From a virus, in IMG/VR virus record IMGVR_UViG_3300044824_000086, positions 1-50,348 of that record: a DNA stretch of 50,348 bases. One strand, given 5' to 3'. Shown piece by piece: positions 46,801-50,348 of the stretch. The notes under the pieces were generated by a model. That model did not search any database and had not been told where the DNA came from. It worked only from the letters and a program-made list of their open reading frames with translations. The translations under genes were made by a program, and so were the position numbers. Every line of letters begins with the position of its first letter. The stretch's first letter is position 1.

Positions 46801-47654
46801 TTGCAACACTACTTATTGGTGAGCCAAAGTCAGGTAAGACGAGATCCTTGGAGACTCTCCCCGGAGGTACAGTCCTATTTGCATTCGATAAAGGAGGATG
46901 GAAGTCATTAGATTCTGCTTATGATAATCCAACTGTCGTAGCGAATAAGATACCTCGCAAACGATTGAAGAAATTGAAGTTCCCTCCGAAGGATGATCCG
47001 ACGTTGAGAGGGTGGCTTGCGACGGGCGACGTATTGGCGAAGGATGAGATATTGGTCGTCGAATACGTGTCATCGGACCTCATATCGATAGACCAATACG
47101 TGAAGGCGGACTCGTCGATGTTTATTAACTTTGGACGAGATGTCAATGAGCTATGGAATCGTCGCCAGGAGTGTATTGATAAGGGGATTTGGCACGTCAG
47201 CATCGATAGCCTCACTACCTTTAAAAACGCCATCATAGAGTTTATGAAGGTTATGAGTGGTAATCGTATGTTGACGTTGCCTAATTGGGGATGGGCCATT
47301 GATAAGATGATAGAGGTATTTGATTCGATACGTGGCACCGACTTCGACTTCATATTAATTTGCCACATCCAATCGGAGAAGGATGAAGTGACGGGTAAAA
47401 TAATATCGGCACCTCTCGTATTTGGGAAGGGATTGCCGAAGGAGGTTCTCATTAGATTTGATGATAATTTTATGGCGTCGACGGATAGAGGTCAGATGGG
47501 CCAAGAATACTTTTGGGTTCCGGTGCCGATAGACTTCTTGGTGGGGGTTGGGACGAGGAACTTCGACGATTTGCCTGGGAGGATTGAACCGAATTTCGGC
47601 AAACTCTACGGGGCGCGGTTGATTCATGGTGAGACTAAAAAGGAGGCGAAGTGA
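46797..47654 (+). CDS. Sak4-like RecA-fold ATPase (285 aa)
   Basis: Walker A GEPKSGKT is at residues 8-15, directly at the N-terminus, as in phage Sak4/AAA_24 proteins. Walker B is WHVSIDSLT with Asp137. LICHIQSEKDEVTG (His190) is the sensor strand, typical of this family. The short length and lack of extra domains agree. Sak4 proteins aid single-strand annealing or recombination with a partner SSB. The downstream DUF669-like gene is its usual neighbour. Confidence 0.8.
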   Translation: MIATLLIGEPKSGKTRSLETLPGGTVLFAFDKGGWKSLDSAYDNPTVVANKIPRKRLKKLKFPPKDDPTLRGWLATGDVLAKDEILVVEYVSSDLISIDQYVKADSSMFINFGRDVNELWNRRQECIDKGIWHVSIDSLTTFKNAIIEFMKVMSGNRMLTLPNWGWAIDKMIEVFDSIRGTDFDFILICHIQSEKDEVTGKIISAPLVFGKGLPKEVLIRFDDNFMASTDRGQMGQEYFWVPVPIDFLVGVGTRNFDDLPGRIEPNFGKLYGARLIHGETKKEAK

Positions 47655-47836
47655 TGGTTGCTATAATCGAGTATGACGACCCAATCGACGCAACGTTGAT
47701 GAGCGAAGACGAAGGTAGCGACGACATCAAACTATTCGATAGCGTCGAGGATGCCCAGGCGTTTATTGATGAGTATGGAACCGAGGCGAGTCATTATGTG
47801 TTTGTCATGTTTCCGAGCGAAGGGGAGCTGGCGTAA
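47654..47836 (+). CDS. Small acidic protein (60 aa)
   Basis: ATG at 47654 overlaps the previous TGA (GTGATGG). It begins MVAIIEYDDPIDATLMSEDE and continues with KLFDSVEDAQAFIDEYGTE, a strand-helix pattern with many Asp and Glu. No family is recognised. It could be a DNA mimic or regulator; nothing proves that. tRNA-Gln follows in the gap. Confidence 0.55.
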   Translation: MVAIIEYDDPIDATLMSEDEGSDDIKLFDSVEDAQAFIDEYGTEASHYVFVMFPSEGELA

Positions 47837-47845
47837 TCGCATCAT

Positions 47846-47916
47846 TCACGGATCGTCTAATGGTAGGACGATTGGCTTTGACCCAATAAATGCAGGTTCG
47901 ATTCCTGCTCCGTGAG
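47846..47916 (+). tRNA. tRNA-Gln (anticodon UUG)
   Basis: Acceptor TCACGGA (47846-47852) pairs perfectly with TCCGTGA (47909-47915), and the discriminator base is G. The D-arm GTCT...GGAC, the anticodon stem ATTGG/CCAAT with loop CTTTGAC, and the T-arm GCAGG/CCTGC with loop TTCGATT are all present. The anticodon TTG reads CAA for Gln. CCA is not encoded. It is the only tRNA seen and may supply a rare host codon. Confidence 0.85.
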
Positions 47917-48035
47917 TTTATATGAAGGAGGTATAACGAAGTAACTAAATCGAGTTGGGGAGGTGACGACACAAACAGACGTACCAAAGGAAGTGACGAA
48001 CCAACTAATTAATCTAATCAAAGGAGAACGAATCA
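47917..48035 (+). other. Spacer with possible short peptide
   Basis: The gap has GAAGGAGGTATAACG and later AAGGAGAACGAATCA, the site for the next gene. A 26-codon frame from a GTG near 47964 (VTTQTDVPKEVTNQLINLIK) ends across the next ATG. It lacks a good ribosome site, so I do not call it a gene. Confidence 0.3.
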
Positions 48036-48482
48036 ATGATTGATGTAGAAATGAGTTTCGGTAAAGCTGAGATGGAAACGAAGAGGTTGGTGTTGCCTGT
48101 GGCGAAGTATTCGTTTATGGTTGATGATATTAAACCTGGGAATACTCAAGCGGGTAGACCGACGTGGTCGTGGAAACTTCGCGTAACGTCGTGTGACGCA
48201 CATCCGGAGCTCGTCGGACGAAATACGTTCATTAATACTGTCCTACCCTGGCTCGATCCCGCGACGGGGAAGATCGATACGAGTGGGATGTTTGTGCTCG
48301 TCGGTTTGCTTGGTGGCCTCTGTATGGGCTGGAAGGGGACACAATTCGATGATACACCGGCGTTATATATGGGTGGAACGGCGACGGCGGATGTTTCAGT
48401 GAAGGTGCGGACGGTGAAGGATCAAGCGACGGGTAATGAAGAGCAGATAGAAGATAATACTTACAAATGGATAAAGAAGTAG
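48036..48482 (+). CDS. DUF669-like recombination-module protein (148 aa)
   Basis: Residues 1-30 (IDVEMSFGKAEMETKRLVLPVAKYSFMVDD), the later KLRVTSCDAHPELVGRNTFIN and ALYMGGTATADVSVKVRTV, then EEQIEDNTYKWIKK match the plan of DUF669-type phage proteins. These are OB-like, ssDNA-binding proteins that sit beside Sak4-like ATPases. The length is usual. The start at 48036 follows AAGGAGAACGAATCA. It probably coats single-stranded DNA for recombination. Confidence 0.65.
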   Translation: MIDVEMSFGKAEMETKRLVLPVAKYSFMVDDIKPGNTQAGRPTWSWKLRVTSCDAHPELVGRNTFINTVLPWLDPATGKIDTSGMFVLVGLLGGLCMGWKGTQFDDTPALYMGGTATADVSVKVRTVKDQATGNEEQIEDNTYKWIKK

Positions 48483-48491
48483 GAGGTAACG

Positions 48492-48680
48492 ATGCGAGAT
48501 GAAGAATATCAATACGCAGCAAAAGAAGTGAGTGGCCCTAAACAGAAACCATTGGAAGAGCAGATCGCATCGTTGAGAAAAGAGATTGCAGAGTTGCAAT
48601 CATCGATTAGAGCGTTGAGGATACACCAACACGCTCAAGATGGGAGAGTATTTGTGCCTATGGACATTGGGTACTATTAA
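48492..48680 (+). CDS. Coiled-coil small protein (62 aa)
   Basis: ATG at 48492 follows TAGGAGGTAACG. The protein has a helical heptad region (EEQIASLRKEIAELQSSIRAL) and a tail ending FVPMDIGYY. It probably forms a dimer; function unknown. The 58-base gap to the next gene has only GAGTG/CACTC as a tiny hairpin. Confidence 0.55.
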   Translation: MRDEEYQYAAKEVSGPKQKPLEEQIASLRKEIAELQSSIRALRIHQHAQDGRVFVPMDIGYY

Positions 48681-48738
48681 TGGTGAGTGAGCACTCGATC
48701 ACATATCTAACTAATCAACTAAAGGAGGCAGTATCGTT

Positions 48739-49086
48739 ATGAGAGAAATCGAAATCGTAGCAACGAAAGGTAGTGAGAAAGAAGGGAACGTTGAGAAGTT
48801 CCCTGGGATGTGCGTTCAGTATGATAGTCTCAAAGAGGCCGACCAGCACCTCGGGAAGGATAGCGGGGGAGGGTCGATTGCGCTCGCACTGTTGAATTTG
48901 CAGGTTAAGACCTCAGCGCTCAATAAATTGAGGGTCGCTAATTCGGCACCATCGATGAATAAGCAGTTGCTCACGTGGCGGAAAGAGGACCCGAAGAAGT
49001 ATGTTGCCGCGATTGAGGCGATGGTTGGTGCGGGGTTGATGGAGGAGTCGTTCCTCGTCGAAGCGCGCAAACTGATTAAGTCGTAG
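48739..49086 (+). CDS. Hypothetical early protein (115 aa)
   Basis: ATG at 48739 follows AAGGAGGCAGTATCGTT. The sequence is charged and helical (EIEIVATKGSEKEGNVEKFP, then LALLNLQVKTSALNKLRV, KKYVAAIEAMVGAGLMEESFL). No Cys or membrane part. It neighbours the recombination genes. Unassigned. Confidence 0.55.
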   Translation: MREIEIVATKGSEKEGNVEKFPGMCVQYDSLKEADQHLGKDSGGGSIALALLNLQVKTSALNKLRVANSAPSMNKQLLTWRKEDPKKYVAAIEAMVGAGLMEESFLVEARKLIKS

Positions 49087-49100
49087 TCGTATCGTAGCGA

Positions 49101-49143
49101 GGGCGTAGGTGAACATTGTGCTCACTCTCGTTTGCCTACGCCC
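49101..49143 (+). other. Intercistronic hairpin before the methyltransferase gene
   Basis: GGGCGTAGG (49101-49109) and CCTACGCCC (49135-49143) form a perfect 9-bp stem around a 25-base loop, with an inner GTGA/TCAC. ACCTTTA follows, a poor T run. It may be a weak terminator or a regulator of translation of the next gene. Confidence 0.45.
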
Positions 49144-49165
49144 ACCTTTAATCAAGGAGATATAA

Positions 49166-50348
49166 TTGAAAATCCCCCTCGACGCAATCATAATCCCCCC
49201 CGATCGTCAGCGCCAAGACCACGATCAGGCTCATATCGATAAACTCGCGTGGTCGATTAGAGAGTATGGCCTATTACAACCCATCGTCGTCGAACCCATC
49301 GAGAACGATCGTTATTTATTGGTGGCAGGGGAGTGTCGCACCAAGGCGTATCGACAATTGGGTAGATTAGAGATCGAAGCGTCGACGTTAGGCCAGCTCA
49401 ACGATTACCAACGCACTGTGTTAGAATATGAAGAGAACGCCCGTCGTAAGCAATTATCCCCTGAAGAAGATTGCCTCGCTAAAGATAGAATCCATCAGAT
49501 GTACGTCGCCACGTATGGAGAGGGTTATAAAATAGGCGAAGATAGAACGAAGGAGCCAGAGGGGTGGACGCAAGAGAAGACGGCGGAGATGTTGGGAGAG
49601 GATAAGTCGACGCTGTCGATTGATTTGAAGATAGCGAAGGAGATCAAGGCGGGACGGATTGATACGAAGAAGTTTACGTCGAAAAAGGCGATGTATAAAG
49701 CGATTACGCAGCGAGATGATAGAGCGATTGATGAGATATTGGCGAGGGTGGAGGCGCAGTCGTGGGAGGATAAAGGCGATGATAGGATTAATATTATTTG
49801 TGGGGATTCGATTGAGGTGTTGAAGGATGTGGCCACCGAGTCAATAGACCTCATAATAACCGATCCTCCTTATGGCGTCGACTTTGATACTGAGTATAGA
49901 CAGGAAAGGTCGTGGGGGGATCAGACATTCAGCGACATTCCGAGCGAGGTGCTGAATGATTTCTCCTACGTAGCGAAGGAGATGTATCGAGTGTTGAAGT
50001 CGGGAGGGCATATTTATGTCTTCTTTCCAATGGCGAATTATGCGGCGTTTAAGGACGAGTTAGAGGAGGCGAAGTTCTTAGTGAGACCGGTGCCGTTAAT
50101 ATGGACGAAGGAGGGTAGAGGTAGCGCACCGTTGGCGAGGAATGATTATACGTATGCGATGTGGTATGAACCGATATTCTACGCCACGAAGAGCGCGGGG
50201 AGGCCATTGAATTATCCACACCGTAAGAATGTAATTGATGATTGTCCTCCGGAGAATGATAAGATTCACCCCGCGCAGAAACCTACGGCGTTGATAAGAT
50301 GGTTAGCCGAGAATTCGTCGTTGAAGGATGAATTGATATTAGACCCTT
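49166..50348 (+). CDS. ParB-domain/DNA methyltransferase fusion (partial)
   Basis: The frame starts at TTG 49166, five bases after AAGGAGA, and is open to the last base (394 codons). Residues 1-110 follow a ParB/Srx-type pattern: HIDKLAWSIREYGLLQPIVVEP, then LLVAGECRTKAYRQLG, then acidic helices and an HTH-like WTQEKTAEMLGEDKSTLSIDLKIAKE. From about 212 a beta-class methyltransferase begins: INIICGDSIEVL, with TDPPYGVDF at 232-240 (DPPY), later HPAQKPTALIRWL, and LILDP at the cut end. It should methylate adenine N6 or cytosine N4. Confidence 0.75.
   Translation, partial: MKIPLDAIIIPPDRQRQDHDQAHIDKLAWSIREYGLLQPIVVEPIENDRYLLVAGECRTKAYRQLGRLEIEASTLGQLNDYQRTVLEYEENARRKQLSPEEDCLAKDRIHQMYVATYGEGYKIGEDRTKEPEGWTQEKTAEMLGEDKSTLSIDLKIAKEIKAGRIDTKKFTSKKAMYKAITQRDDRAIDEILARVEAQSWEDKGDDRINIICGDSIEVLKDVATESIDLIITDPPYGVDFDTEYRQERSWGDQTFSDIPSEVLNDFSYVAKEMYRVLKSGGHIYVFFPMANYAAFKDELEEAKFLVRPVPLIWTKEGRGSAPLARNDYTYAMWYEPIFYATKSAGRPLNYPHRKNVIDDCPPENDKIHPAQKPTALIRWLAENSSLKDELILDP

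Noticed and set aside
47964-48044. 26-codon peptide before the DUF669-like gene
   Set aside because: It has a GTG start without a proper ribosome site; kept only as a remark.
1-50348. Complete circular genome
   Set aside because: The methyltransferase frame cut at the right end does not continue in frame into the left end, and no terminal repeat was seen; replication genes are missing.

Overview
This window is a piece of a tailed-phage genome with a short-tailed (podovirus-like) virion gene set. The large terminase, portal, scaffold, major capsid, two head-tail adaptors and a long nozzle-type tail protein are present, with no tape measure, sheath or tail tube. No integrase, repressor, DNA polymerase or phage RNA polymerase is visible. 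Several Sec signal peptides, a holin-like/lysozyme-like block and sigma54-type and CRP-type sites point to a Gram-negative host; the exact host cannot be told. The window starts and ends inside genes, and its two ends do not join in frame.

Layout. (1) 1-1719, + strand: the end of an operon of small genes (HTH protein, Gly-rich secreted protein, small Cys proteins). (2) 1720-1939: convergent junction with a minus-strand terminator. (3) 38512 down to 1940, minus strand: one long late cluster, in transcription order terS, terL, portal, very small basic proteins, scaffold, major capsid protein (split by a group I intron), decoration proteins, glycosyltransferase/zinc ribbon/radical SAM trio, fibre-like proteins, a compositionally foreign block (21.2 to 14.0 kb) of secreted beta-proteins and lysis or cell-wall genes, then adaptors, a metalloprotease, tail nozzle, and the internal or ejection proteins. 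(4) 38513-40022: a control region with tandem sigma70 promoters for the late operon, one isolated minus gene, sigma54-like elements, a CRP-like dyad, direct repeats, an AT-rich stretch between 12-bp inverted repeats (candidate origin), and a sigma70 promoter for the early operon. (5) 40023-50348, + strand: early operon, starting with two ribbon-helix-helix regulators and many tiny genes, then a recombination module (PD-(D/E)XK nuclease, Sak4-like ATPase, DUF669-like protein), a tRNA-Gln, and a ParB-domain/DNA methyltransferase fusion that runs off the end.

The most notable signals are: a 700-nt group I intron with a LAGLIDADG endonuclease in the capsid gene; a 34-residue module shared by a putative packaged metalloprotease and the 849-residue internal protein; five copies of a 21-bp dyad in both early and late regions; a duplicated terL 3' tail flanking a two-gene insertion; a radical SAM/glycosyltransferase pair among virion genes; and a foreign block carrying a protein phosphatase, a papain-like protein and signal-peptide proteins.
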